DNA from: Paramecium pentaurelia
Taxonomy: Eukaryota; Ciliophora; Oligohymenophorea; Peniculida; Parameciidae
NCBI GenBank assembly: GCA_905183005.1
Contig: CAJJDO010000086.1
Span: 1 to 64,000, forward strand
Direction of reading: 5' to 3'
DNA length: 64,000 bases
Below are positions 36,969 through 49,903 of the stretch, piece by piece (positions within the stretch are counted from its first letter, which is position 1; every line of letters starts with the position of its first letter). The notes below the pieces were generated by a model. That model did not search any database and was not told where the DNA came from. It saw only the letters and a program-made list of their open reading frames with translations. The position numbers and the translations under genes were made by a program.

Positions 36969-37163
36969 ATGGGAAATGATTTGATGTTTGATTTGTCGCT
37001 GTTGAATTCTATAAATAATTTAACAAGCTACCCAGAGAACTCACAATATAATTTTTATAATATATATATATTAATTATCATTTTTGTTTTATTCCTCTTT
37101 GTTTACTACGCAAAGAATATAATTCCTCTAATTATTAAAAGAAATTATCAGAATAGTTCTTAA
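36969..37163 (+). CDS. Possible single-pass membrane microprotein
   Basis: Open frame from ATG 36969 with an N-terminal polar part, a strong hydrophobic helix (IYILIIIFVLFLFVYYAKNI) and a basic end. Under ciliate code it runs on past 37163, antisense to the channel gene, with no clear end, which weakens it. The first 60 residues look protein-like but no family is recognised; it could be chance in AT-rich DNA. Confidence 0.25.
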   Translation: MGNDLMFDLSLLNSINNLTSYPENSQYNFYNIYILIIIFVLFLFVYYAKNIIPLIIKRNYQNSS

Positions 37164-40100
37164 TAACTCCAGCCAAATCTAATACAAATTAGGCTAACAT
37201 AACCTAATTTTAATATACAATTCTGCTCTCTTATGCTTATACCTTAGAGAGCACAAATATCATGGTTTAACTTACATGTCTATGACACTCATCAACATTT
37301 TCACCAATCTAAAAAATACCTTCTGGATTATCATCCTCATTAACAGAGTTCACATCAACATTGCGTTGACTTATCATAGCATTTCTAGCACTCATTGTTA
37401 AATATCTAGGACTAATTGTTGGTTTTTATCCATTCATTCTTGGAGTAGCAGAATCAGGAGGAGCATAACGTTCATTTTTTATTTGATATAGTACAATAGT
37501 ACTTCTAACATCTATTTTAGTAATATCAAGTTCAAATTATTTAGCCATTTTATTCATACTAGTATGAAATTCTCTTATATGTGTTTTGACCTCTGGATTC
37601 TTAATTTCCTTCATAAACTTCAAATTCTCACATATTCTCATTTAACCTTGATCAAATAATAAATTATCATATGTCCAAGGTCCTGCTCCAATTTTAGTAA
37701 ATACAATTTAATTATCTTCAATACTAATTAAGTACCATTTTCCATCCATTTAATGTAATAATTTAAAAAATGAGCAATCTGGTAATAATTAATAAGTGAA
37801 GTAATTCTCTATCAAATAAAGAATTTAAAAGAAATATTTAATATTTGGTTTTGGAAATTTCAATATACCCATTAAAGAGAATAATATTTTACTTTCAACT
37901 TTAAATTTACTTTAAAATTTTAATTCTTTAATTAATTCAAATTTTTAACCATATTCACTCTTAAAATATTATTCTTCCTATTATTTTATATACATTTCAC
38001 TAGTATCTCTTAAAACAGCATTTTAAATAAGTAAATCATGATTAGAAATATTGACATGTTTTCTTTTAAACATTTCATCTTTCTTAATTTCATTTCTAAT
38101 ATGAACTACATATTCTGAAGTAACATTATAAATGTTATGAGATTCCTTAATAAATTTAATTTCTAGAAATTCTTAATAATCAATAAAATAATCGCAATAC
38201 AACTTCTATATTTCAAGTAATTCATCTTCAATAATTTATGCTAGATCTCCTTAAGGTTTTAATTTACGAGTAACTTAATTTGGATTGATTCCTACTCTTA
38301 ATACTTTACTATATATTTGAGTTTCTATTTGAAAATCCAATTCAATAGGAATTTCTTACTTTTCATCTTATTGCACCCTAATACCTACACTTCTTGGTCT
38401 AAATTCTAAAATATCTGGGTTATCATCATTAAGAATTGCAGTTTTCTTTTATAATTGAATAGCATTGCTTAATTGAGTTCCATTTCTAATATCATATTCT
38501 GTACCCATACTACTACCTAATAGTGCTTCATCTTAAAAATTAAGTTAAAAAGCAACTCTATCTTCTGGTTTGAATTATTCCATTTCTTATTCAAATAGAG
38601 TCTTAGAAACAACTGTAAATACTTCCCAAACTAATCCTCCAATTAATGCTAATAAGAAAATAGAAAGAAAAACAAATGAACCAATAAATAACATTGGAGT
38701 TACTAGATTTTTAGTGTCAAAGGAGAGTTCAAAAACTAATTGTCCCCATGCTGATGCTGTAAATACTTATAACATCATTAAATATGATCCACCCATAGAA
38801 TTAAAATCTGCATATTTACATTAACCCCATAAATATTTAAATTCATTTGGATCACATGAATTATTTGAGAAAGGATTTTGATCATCAGTAGTAATTCCTC
38901 CATATATGTAAATACCTATACAAGCATATGTAAAAAAGACAATCTATACTGGTAATATCAATCTTAATATTAAAGGTACACAAATTATGATCTTATATAA
39001 TAGATTTTTCACATGAGCAAATATCTCTAATCCTCTCAACAAATATCCTACTAATTTTATTGATCTAAAGGCTCTAAATAATCTAAAAACCTTTTATATT
39101 TTTGCAATTCTCAAAATTCTATTTGCTTTAATAGATTAAACTATATTTCCAGTCACAAAACTAAATAATATATAATCAAATAGTATCTACAACAATATCA
39201 ATGTAATATCAAAAACATTCCTATGAATATAATCAACTTAAATACCAACCATCTACAAAAAAGTCATATATTCCTAAACCTATTATTTTGATTAAACATT
39301 CAAAAATGAAAATGCCTAAAAATACAGTGTCTATAGTATCAAATATGGCCAGTACATCTAAATTCTCTATAAAGAATGCAGATATAATCAAACCGCAATT
39401 AATTATAGTAACAAGGAACATGAAAAAACCAAATGTCTTAGATAGTATATAATTATTACATTAGATTCTATAAATTTCTTTAATCCATATTTATTAAGAA
39501 AGTTTCTAAACGATTCCCAACATTAAAGTGGTTTTGTTCTAGGTAAAGAGATTTTCTTACTATTCTATAAGACATAGAGTAATTGATTAAATTCGTCAAA
39601 TTAAATCTTATCACTATTTGATAATTATTAATTACTTGAAATCTTTATCAATTTCTGAGAAGATAATCTTAACTTCTTCATCAGTCAATTAACCTCGATA
39701 AAAGGTTTTTAAGAATTTCTTAAATTGATTTTCAGTTAAAAATCCAGCATCATTTGAATCTAATGAAATGAAACTAGCCATCATAGCAGATTTTTATTTA
39801 ATGATATCTTGGATAGCAATTTACATTCTATGTCTTCTAAAACCTTCATAAACAACTGCTAAGGGAATAGGTTAAAATAGAAACAAAAAGAGAATTATGT
39901 AAATAACAAAATAGAGAGCATAAAATGTACCTTAAAATATAGGAGGAATCATAATATCAGGGTAGAAATCTAATGTAGCAGCCATAAATAACATATTAAA
40001 TAATTTGAAGAAATCCCCATAATCTTGTGTTTCTAAATCCACAGTTTCCAATTATCCAATTAAATTTATTCCAATAAAAGAAAAGGTTGAAATGATAATT

Positions 40101-40819
40101 ACATAAAGTAAAAATAACAATAATAAATCTTTGCTGGCTTTAGCTATACCCTTAAGATTTCTTCTAAGATCCTTTGAAAAAAATATCATCAATGCTGGTC
40201 TAATTAATCTACTGAATCTGATTTGAGTTTAATCAATCCTTGAATTTATAAAATCTGTTATACACACTAAGAAGAACAACATTTTCATCATTCTTTTTGT
40301 GTTAAATTGAAATCCTCCATCATTTTTTTTAGTAGCCAACAAAACCAAAGTTATTATGAAGTCTATCCCAAGGAATATTAATATGAACAATTCTATATTA
40401 CTTATATCAGGTGCCTCATAAAAATCAGATTCAGGATAAGGTTTTTCAAAGAAAGTGAGAATCTGATAAAAGATTGTTAATGTTAAAAGATATCCACTCC
40501 AAATTCTGCTATTCTCAATAATCCAAAGGTATTTTAATATTACTTTATCTGCTAAATCAATATCATTTCGAATAGTTCTCAAGTAATATGCATCATATAT
40601 ATGTCTTTCTGCTTTTAGTTATTTATCATCAGAAGGCATATGTTTAACAATCTTTTAAATTTATGCAACAAGCATGTCATTCTTTTCTTAGAGTCTTGTA
40701 TCTAATTTAGTTAGACTGATAGCATTCTACTATTTAAAGATTGCTGATCTCCTAGGATTTGGTGGTCTTGGTGGAAAATTATCACACAATTAAGGAGATT
40801 GAATACTTTCTTATTTCAT
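37078..40819 (-). CDS. Two-pore-type voltage-gated cation channel with central EF-hands (TPC1-like)
   Basis: About 1223 residues; introns 39614-39635, 39437-39459, 39221-39245. Two six-helix channel repeats. Repeat I ends in a pore LFNMLFMAATLDFYPDIM, like TPC filters (..T.NNPDVM). Between repeats lie two EF-hands: DSNDAGFLTENQF (weak) and DKDFNDKIQFDEF (canonical). Repeat II has an Arg/Lys-rich S4 (RILRIAKIQKVFRLFRAFR) and pore LMMLQVFTASAWGQLVFEL. The layout is that of plant vacuolar TPC1. A cytosolic tail of about 470 residues is unusually long. The exact C-terminus is unsure: a frame-neutral intron may occur near 37240-37275, and the stop at 37078 is simply the first TGA. Confidence 0.8.
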
Positions 40820-40842
40820 TATTTGTTTTATAATAATGTCTT

Positions 40843-41394
40843 TCAATAATCAAGTATTTCTTCACATATCACTTCATCATCATCAATATCATAACAACAT
40901 ATTTGTAGAATCATGAAAGCTGTTAAAATTAATACAAAAAGTAGAGCAACAGTCAATTCATAACATTACTCTTTCACCATTAGAATGAAAGAACCAAAAA
41001 AGAAAAATCTAATTAATTAAATTATAATATTTACGCCATTGCAATCATTATTTCAGAATGTTTTACTTTTTTATGAAATAGACTAGAATGTGGTTATTAT
41101 TTTTCTGATTGTAAACAAAAAACGATTAAAAATACAAATCTCACAGCAGCAGCTATAAAAAATGCCACTCCACAAAAGTAAGTTAATGGCAAAGTCATTG
41201 TACATTAATAATAATATGGATTTGACTTACTAGTTCAAATTATCAATTTACCCTTCTATGTAATAATTTGTTTACAATAACACATAACCACATAGCATAC
41301 ACAAAAAGGCAATACAACAACTATAAGCGGATTATGTTGATGAATTATCTTCATGTATTTCACTAGCATAATAAAAGTCATCATTATTAAGCAT
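40843..41394 (-). CDS. Four-TM hypothetical membrane protein
   Basis: 167 residues; introns 41230-41251 (22 nt) and 41009-41034 (26 nt). Four hydrophobic helices (CCIAFLCMLCGYVLLQ; FCGVAFFIAAAVRFVFLIVF; MAFFFFGSFILMV; ALLFVLILTAFMILQICC), Cys-rich, with an acidic tail DIDDDEVICEEILDY. Upstream of the channel on the same strand with only 23 bp between its stop and the channel start. Family not recognised; a channel-associated role would be speculation. Confidence 0.7.
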
Positions 41395-41588
41395 TTTTAT
41401 AAATAATACTATAATTTGTATTTAATTAATTTCAAATATTAAATAATAAATTAATTATTCAAATAATTAGTATATTAAATGGGGTAAAATTATTTTTATA
41501 TAATTTTATATCCAAATTTGATAATTGATGATAATTGAGAATAAATAATATTAAAATTAAAGATATCTATTTATTTATCAAAATAAAT

Positions 41589-42166
41589 TCAATTTATAAT
41601 CTGTTTTTTTTCTATTTCAGCTAAAACATTTAAATTTATTTCTTATAATTCTTAATTATGAAAAAATACAACATTTTTTTATTCCATCTAGAAAACTTAA
41701 TCTAATATTACCTATGGTATTAATTCTTAAGATACAAAATATTATCCTTATCTTTCATAGATAATTCCATTTTCTTCCGCATAAGAAAGATAATTTTCAA
41801 AAATCTTTTGATCAATAGGATTTTAGTAAAAAAAACATAAGTTATTAATTATATGCTTTATATTTGTAGACATTCCAAAAGATTTTATAATCTTTATGAT
41901 ATTCTCTTATAATAAATGAGGAAATAACTAATTTGGTTCATTTGGATAAAATAATTTATCTATATTCAAAACATAAATTAGATACCAAATTTATCAGAAT
42001 GAGATTTATCATTAATTTACTCAATTTCTTTTTTTTTAACAATTGGGATTGACAATTTTTGTTATCCATTTTCTTATTATTCATTTGTTGATTTTCTTAT
42101 TTTTTTTGAAGCTGCAATAATTTATCTTAATTTTTGTTTTGTTCTTACTTCTATTTTAATTGGCAT
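41589..42166 (-). CDS. Hypothetical protein (183 aa)
   Basis: ATG 42166, one 26-nt intron (41960-41985), TGA 41589-41591. Basic N-terminal 60 residues (MPIKIEVRTKQKLRQIIAAS), then a mixed helical region with IIKIIKSFGMSTNIKHIINN and a C-terminal segment YFVSQELIPQVILDQVFQME. No family recognised. A further frame-neutral intron near 41710-41740 cannot be excluded. Confidence 0.6.
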
Positions 42167-42372
42167 ATATAGAATATTATATTTATTTAAATAATATATA
42201 GAGATGTAAATAATTGTCTAAAATAAAACCTTCTTTTTATTTGGATTAATTAAATAAACATTATTGAATGTATTATCTAGATAAGTAAAATATTTAGTAT
42301 TATATCAATATGTATTAGTATTTAAGTTAATAATAATTTTAAGAATAAATTAATAAGAAATTAATTTATTGT

Positions 42373-43497
42373 ATGAGTAATGCTAAACTGTAATAAAATT
42401 GGGAAAAATTACAAAAATTATGTCAACCAGGTCCAAGATCATCTTAAAAAAGAAGTTCTAGCAAAGATCAAAGATCTATTCCTAATTTATAATCAAGTAG
42501 ATAATTATAAAGGAGAGCATCTCAATAGGATTTGGTATATAAAGTGGTTGAATGCAGTACTTAAGATATTGAAAATAAGAATTCAAAATAACAACTAGAT
42601 TAATTATTTAGTGGTTTGAATGGATTATTGGGTTATGAATTAATAATGAAGAAGGGTAAATTAGATGAATTGTTAAAGAAACTTAAATTTTTTCTTTACT
42701 GTGATTCTTTAGAATTGAAGTCACTTTATTAAAAATTAGGGGATTATATAATAAATCCTAAACTATGTAATAAAAGTAAATAATTTTAGATAATTTAATT
42801 GTGGCTCCTCAAGAGGAATAGGCATCAAAGGAGATGTGTGAATTACTTATTTAGGAATTATAGTTATAAATTAGTAAGAGGAAATAAATAGAGTGGAATT
42901 ACTAAGCATTAAAAGAGGTATTTTTAGATAATGAAAAATAAAGAAAAGGAAATAAGAATAATAAGAATAACAAGATGAAATAGCAGGTTTGAAGTAGGCA
43001 ATTGTTTTATTAGAATAATAGAATCAAACAATTTAATATAAAATAAGAAATGACAATCTTTATTAATAATATGAGTATTATATTATCTATTTTATAGAGA
43101 ATTGAAACGATTCAATAAATCATTGAGTCATAAAAACGATGATTTATATTTTCAGAATCTATCTTTATTAGAGAAACTTCAATCCGTATATAAGTAGGTA
43201 GATGTGTTTTAGACTGAACAATTATTATTTCCTTATATGTTCTAGAAAGAGAAGTATGATGAAACATTATAATCCATAAAAAAAATAGTAGATGATATCA
43301 TTAATCTTGATATTTAAAGGCCTCAACAATTTATTGATGTGGATTACAAAGACAAAGTAACAAATATGACTCCAAGGCCAAATTATGAACATTTGATTTC
43401 AAAATATAATACCAAGAGTATTAAGTATATTCGTCAGTTATAATCTACTAATGATATTATTTCATATTTGATATAGTAATTGTATTAATATACATGA
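42373..43497 (+). CDS. Coiled-coil hypothetical protein
   Basis: 350 residues with introns 42767-42789, 42918-42943 and 43075-43097, each removing a frame conflict. Ser/Arg/Gln-rich N-terminus, then Lys/Leu-rich helices (LIMKKGKLDELLKKLKFFLY), a Gln/Glu-rich coiled coil and a C-terminal region with RPQQFIDVDYKDKV and TPRPNYEHLISKYN. No domain recognised; likely a cytoskeletal or basal-body type protein by composition only. Confidence 0.65.
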
Positions 43498-43618
43498 TTA
43501 TTAAAAAATAAGTTAAATGTTTTATATATATATAATAATCTAATTTTAATTTATAATGGTTTTTTTGATGTCCATAAATATACTATAGTTTAAATAGAAT
43601 AATTAATTATTTTAAAAA

Positions 43619-45352
43619 ATGAAACCAAGATCAAAAGTTTAGAATGATACTGGAATACCAATAAAGCCTATCACTGATATCTAAATTGGCAATTATGTTG
43701 TTGAAAAGAAGAAATTAATAGGTAGAGGATAGTATGGAATAGTTTATTAATGTTATGATTCAAGAAATAAAGAATTACTCCTTTGTGCTAAATGTGTAGA
43801 TAAAAAAGGAGTTGATCCTACCTTATTGAAAAGAGAAATTGATATCTTAAATTTACTTAAACCACTTTAAAAAGAGAATGAAAATCTTGTTGAATTAGTG
43901 GATATAATTGAAGAAACTAAAGATCAAAATTTATATATAATAATGGAGAAATGCAATCAAGGAGATCTTAAAGGTTTAATGGATGCAAAATAGAAGTAAT
44001 CAACTTGGTTTACAGTAAATGAGGGAATTGAAATAATCAAACAAGTAGTTAAAGGATATGAAGCCTTATTTAAAATGAAAATTATTCATAGAGACCTTAA
44101 ACCAGCAAATATACTAATATCTAATGATATTTATAAGATTGCAGATTTAGGTATGGGTAGAATATTAGATGATATGGTTAATATGCATTTGATTACTAAA
44201 GTTGGTACTCCTGCATATGCTGCTCCATAATTATTTTTAGAACCTAAATTTTCATCCAAAGCAGATGTTTATTCATTAGGTGTAATATTCTATCAATTAA
44301 TTTATTTTGATTTACCTATTAAGGCATCTAGTTAAGCTGAATTAGTAGAAAATCTAAGAAATTTATAAAGTAATCCAATTAAATGTCCAGCTATTTCTGC
44401 TGTAAAAGAAAATGTTCCACAAGATATTTAAATCTTAATAGAATCAATGTTAAAATATGAAGAATCAGATAGATTATCTTGGATGTAATTATTTTCATCA
44501 CCTATTTTTTCATTGAATATAACTTAACCAAAGAGATCTAATCCAAAAAAGAATACATTAACAACTTAGAATTTAAGTTATTATTAGGAATTTTATAGAG
44601 TAGATTAAATTTCTGGAGCTAGTAAATCTGATAAAATTCTACATTTAATAAAAATCTTGATTACAAAAAGTGATTTAGCAGCCAAAACTTATAAATTATT
44701 ATAGGATTCAAAGTATTATTTTATATTTAATTCTTAGATTTGAAAAAAACTTAATTAAATTTGATAATGATTAAATGGCTGCCCTTTTGGTTTGTCTCTC
44801 TGGATATAGATATAGAACAATAATGAATGCACTTGGATTATTAATAAATTAACAATCTTCTATTCTTCCTGAATTTAAAAAAAGATTTTCTTAAGGAGAA
44901 TTAGCAGACTTCACATAAAACTAAAAATCTGAAATGAATAAATTATTAAAAGAGTACATAACAAAAATATTAAATTAAATTATTTTGCAATTTAGAGTAT
45001 TAAATTTGTATTTATTATAGGAAGATGAATGTGTATTCTTAAGAAATCCTAAAAGATCAGATAACTAAGAATTCAAATCATTAAAAACTATTTTAGAAGA
45101 AGAGGATAATCCAGATTTTACATTATTTTCTAAATCATTTAGAAAAATCTATATGGGAGCCATTTAATATATCAATTGGAATAGAAATGATTAGAAAAAT
45201 AAAGAGTAATATAATTTATATATATCAAATATAGGTTGATTTCTTATTTTGATAAAATTGGTACAGCAGATCTATAATTTGATATTGATAAGTTATATAC
45301 AACAAAACCAACTGATATACTTAATAGATCATAAAAAATATAAAACTAATGA
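43619..45352 (+). CDS. Protein kinase with DLG metal-binding motif (ULK/NEK-like)
   Basis: 559 residues; introns 44713-44737 and 45206-45234. Kinase core about residues 25-290: GRGQYGIVYQCYD, Lys in LLCAKCVDKK, IIMEKCNQGDL hinge, intact IIHRDLKPANILI, but DLG instead of DFG (IADLGMGR), then KVGTPAYAAPQLF and DVYSLGVIFYQL. DLG kinases can be active, so this is a variant rather than a dead enzyme. The C-terminal 240 residues are helical (AALLVCLSGYRYRTIMNALG), without a recognised domain. Ciliate-specific Atg1/ULK-like kinases look similar, but the assignment is not firm. Confidence 0.75.
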
Positions 45353-45407
45353 TTATTATTAATTTAGCATTATGATTTAAATTCAAAATTACATTAATGA
45401 TAATTTA

Positions 45408-47417
45408 TCATTCAAAATTATCCAACAATTCTTAAGCTTATTTATCATTGACTTCTAATTTCCAGAAATTATTCTAATTATATTCCTACTTAACTTAATC
45501 ATCATTCTAATCATCATCATTTTATTGATCTTATTCATCTTAAATTCCCTCTTCTTAAGCATTATCCTCCTATTAATCTTATTCAAATTCATTCAACACT
45601 TCTGTATTTCTTTAGACTTCCTCTCCATTTTCATTATTTCCAATATTTTTATCATTCTTCTAAAAATTATTGTTAAATTTCTAAAAATATTATTAATTAA
45701 TAATAAATACTCTTAGAATGTTCAAGATATTGTCAGTTTCTTATTCATCAAGAACATCAGGTTCTTAACTTGGTCTTGGATTGGCATTACATAAATAGGG
45801 TTTCTCTATTGAATTAACAATATTTAAGATATTTTCTGTAAATGATTACCATTATTCATCTATTATTAATAATAAATTAATACTCATTCTAAGTAATTTT
45901 TAAATTTTATTATTTTATTTACTTTTTTCTTCTAAATAATTAGATATTTATGTCATAAATCCAATAAATCCTTTTTTTGTATTTTCAGTATTATGATTTT
46001 AAACAATATAATTTAAAAGATTATTATTTTCAAAAACCTATTGAAAGAATTAAAAATACTTTACATCTAGAGTGAAATCATCTTAATTAAGATCGATAAT
46101 TGCCCTTAGTATTTTATCACAACATGCATGGATTTGATTATTTGATTCATACTTAATAATAATAGTCTATAATGCTTCAATTAGTCTTGAGTTTATTAAG
46201 ATCTTGATAATTTTATAATCATTAGTTCTTATAAATATATTAATAATTAAATTACTGAACAAGAACTTAAATTAATTTTAGCAAATGCATTCTTGCTAAT
46301 CCAAAAGGTTGAATTGAAATTCGATTAGAATTAATAAAATTACTTGTATGATAATCTTAATTCAAGAGATTTTAAGGTAATTCAGATAAGATTGATTCAA
46401 AAATTGAATAATCTTTTTCTAAATTATGAACAACTTCATCATCATCTTCTTTTTTAGTTTCTTTTGATTACATCTCTACTAAATTAATTAATAATTGATA
46501 AGGTCCTATACGTTATGTTTACAAGGCAATTTTAAAAAATAATTCAGGTTTCTTGATTATATCAATAAAAGGAATTATTTCTCCATTATTATAATATAGA
46601 GAACTCATACTCTTAGTTGTAATTTCAATCAATATATCACAAACATTATCAACTATTTCTGTATTATAAGATTTATATTATAATAATTTAATTATTCTTT
46701 CTAATAATTATTTTCTTTCTTCAAAGAATTTCTCTTCATAATTTTCTTATGATGTATCTAAAATTATTAACTTTTCAATTATTTCTGCTATATGCTTTAT
46801 ATCTATATGTTTTATTAAATTTGAAAGAATTGATTTGTTGTTAATAATCGTTTCCCAAACCTAATTATTTAAAAATATCATACATCAAAACCTCTCTTCT
46901 TAATTATTGCTATGAATGCTTTTGCAAAATATCCTGCTGAAGTAACATTTAGAATATCATTCTCCAAGAAAGACAACAGTTAGTTGTATAATCCTTAGCG
47001 TATTTATTAATTTTCAAATTAAATTTCCTCTTCAGGACATTCAAATAGATAATCAATTAATTTCTAATTTTAACTACCTAAAATTTCACTTGTAAGAAAC
47101 GGGAATCTAAAAGTATAATTAAGAAATTACTAAATTTGAGTTTTCTTATCAATAAGTTCATCTTCAAATTAAATTATGTAATCAATCATTTTTTAATACA
47201 TTTCAGGATGCTTTATGACACTAATTAATATGCTTAAATTAATACTGATCAGCAAATTTTGTAGCTCCTAATCCTTTTATTTCTTGCAATATCCCTTCAG
47301 TTGATAAAATCGTTTCTAAATCACAATCAGGATTGGCTAACAAACTATCTAATTGTTATTGCTAAGTGAAAAAACGAGCAAAGCTAACTATTTACAAATT
47401 TCTTACTTGAAAAACAT
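45408..47417 (-). CDS. SAPS-domain protein, PP6 (SIT4) phosphatase regulatory subunit
   Basis: 636 residues; introns 47384-47406, 47221-47245, 46861-46883, 46228-46255. The 23-nt first intron places the start at MFFNFARFF, like the MFW.F start of SAPS proteins; next come LDSLLANPDCDLETIL and GILQEIKGL (cf. LDEDDILQECKAQN), VWETIINNKSILSNLIKHI, FGLARMHLLKLIQVLVQTND and HACCDKILRAII. The C-terminus is acidic and Gln-rich. SAPS subunits direct the PP6/Sit4 catalytic subunit to substrates; the catalytic subunit is not in this window. Confidence 0.82.
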
Positions 47418-47806
47418 TTAATTTAAATTTTTAATATTGTTATAAGATTGCAAATTTGTAATTATTATTTTTATATACACAATTACCACAACCTTGTTTC
47501 CTAAATACTTCTAATGAAATTCTTGCCTTTTTAGAAATATATTGGAGAAATTATAAAAAACATAATATTAATTTACATATTTATATATATTATTAATGCA
47601 ATTTATTAGAATAAACTAATAGAGTAGCTAATTTATCATTTAAATAGAAAAACTATGAGAGGAAAGTGTAATTATTGAATTGAATTATAGTATCAATTAT
47701 TAGATGTATAATTTTAGATATATATAATAACTTAGGTATTAATAATATGTGTTTATTCAGAAATTTAAAGTTATCTTCTATCATCAAATATAAAATTATA
47801 TACAAA

Positions 47807-48663
47807 TCATTATAACATCTGATATTGAATGTGTGGTCTGGATAGAAGTAATAATAAACTTAATTTGATTCTTTTATTTCCATCCAATTTAACAAATGTT
47901 CTTCTTCTCTCATTTGCTGATAAATTTTGTAACAATTCAGATTATAACTTTTATATACGTTCAATCAGCAATATATATTATATTTTATTTTCAGCAATTC
48001 TAATTTAAATAAAAATTTGAAATACTTATTTTGATTAAACATTTCAATGATAAAGTTACTTTGATAAAATCTAGTGGCTTATGGTGTATTTGGTTATTTG
48101 AATAATTTAAATTCTTTATTTTTTTAGTAATTAATAAATTGTGGTAACTTATTTTATAAACTATTATTTTTTTTATGTGTTCTAAAATTAAGCTGATTAC
48201 GTTTTGAATTAAACTAGAATGATTATTTAAATTCGCATTGACTTCCTAATAAAGTGGATTAAAATAATTCAGTATTTTCAGGAGTACTTCCTAAAAGATT
48301 TTTAAGTTTTAATTTTGCAGCAGGTAGTTAATTTTCATAAATACTACAAGTATTCGAAATGGAGTTTTTACTTAAGAAAACATTACTATTCTTAGGAGAA
48401 TTAAACAGACTTGAAGCATCACTTTTTCTTTTTCTATGATACGATTCACTTGAAATCAATCTTCCCATACTATCTCTTTCATTAATAAATGGCACAAAAA
48501 TTTATTTTTTTTCAATTAATTGATTAAGAGGATGTTCTTAATCCTTGATTGAATCCAAAATCATAGCCTTCATAAATTTATCTGTCTTATGTAAAGCAGG
48601 AAGTTCTTTATCCTTATAGAAAACACAATAGTCCTATAAATTTTCACTATAATGCTTTTTCAT
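47807..48663 (-). CDS. Hypothetical Ser/Lys/Asn-rich protein (276 aa)
   Basis: ATG 48663, one 26-nt intron (48000-48025), TGA 47807-47809. Low complexity, basic (SYHRKRKSDASSLFNSP), with Leu-rich helices after the intron (IQYILLIERIQKLQSELLQN). Many SP/TP sites fit a phosphoprotein. No domain recognised. Confidence 0.6.
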
Positions 48664-48697
48664 ATTAGTTATATAATTAAATATAATTAAATAATGA

Positions 48698-49460
48698 CAA
48701 TGTACCAGATACTCTATATTTCATCAATAAACACTATTTCTATGAAAAATAAGTATTCATCTGATAAAAATGAAGAATACATAGAATAGAAAATTCAGAA
48801 TATATTTTACATATCAAATACTTAATATATATTCATTAATTCTATTTCACTTTTCTTAAGTGAAGAGAGAGAACTAGAATATTTTGAATTAATCAAATAG
48901 ATAATTGGAAATATGAATCATTCTAATAAAAAGTATAAAATTAATCCTAATTATTAATGCTTATGAAATTTGTAAACAATATTATCTTAAGAAATTTGTT
49001 ATTCAGTAATTATTTTTGTATAGAATTTAATGAATAAATTTAATAAGAAAGATTAAACTATAGGAATGGAATAGGAGGTTTATTTATAATCTTGATAAGT
49101 CTAAATTTAATTTTGAATATCATAATAAAGCTGATCCAATAACATTTTTTATTTCTGAATTCTTCCTTAATTATATTGAATAATGATTCATAATTGATAA
49201 AATTCAATTTTAAAACTATAGTTCTATATTAAGGCATTATAAAAAACCTATGTTTAATTCATATCGTTTATCTTTACTTATATCACCAATTTTGAATAGA
49301 TTATATGAAATAGAAATATTGGCTATCTAATTATAATTCTAAATTCTTAATAATTTTTAGAGAATTCTATTATTTTAAACAGTTTTTTTATCTTTTCTTG
49401 TATATTCAAAAGTTAAATGGATTATATTCTATTAAGGTTGTCTTTTAGTATGTTATTGAA
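48698..49460 (+). pseudogene. Decayed membrane-protein-like gene
   Basis: Three coding-like segments follow one another: 48698-48965 (MKNKYSSDKNEEYIEQKIQN onwards), about 49035-49183 (QEWNRRFIYNLDKSKFNFEY onwards) and 49184-49458 (SYRLSLLISPILNRLYEIEI, QTVFLSFLVYSKVKW). The last two share a frame but are split by an in-frame TGA (about 49180-49185) with no GT donor that could remove it; the first two are split by a TGA and a shift. Either a pseudogene or poor local sequence. Not recognised. Confidence 0.4.
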
Positions 49461-49903
49461 CATTTAAATTGCATTAATAGACTATTTTCATATCTATATA
49501 ATGAAATATAAATGATCTAACATTTAATATTAAATTGATTTATATCCTTAATTAATCATTTATTTATAAGTTAAAATATTAAATAGGTTAAGAAAAACAC
49601 ATTCTATAGTCTTATCAAGATTGTTGAAAAAAGTTAACTGTTTATAATATTTGTCCAGCAATTTACGTTCGAATAATCAATTAATGATAAAAAATTATTA
49701 ATTATACATATAATCTATAATGTATTACTAATTAGCACAACTATCTTATTCTGGTTTACTTTTGTTGCTTCAAATTTTCTTTCTCTGTATCATTAGAAGA
49801 AGGAATTAGATTAAAAGTTAGGTTTTTTAAGAGTATATATGTTTAATAATGTAGACCACAATAAGTAAAGCAATCAGAATTGCATACATAGAAGGATATA
49901 TAA
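49461..49903. other. Intergenic, no gene seen
   Basis: About 440 bp of AT-rich DNA; no frame with convincing composition. Confidence 0.35.

Noticed and set aside
38570..38824. Plus-strand frame of 84 residues
   Set aside because: Antisense to the channel gene, which has clear pore and S4 motifs.
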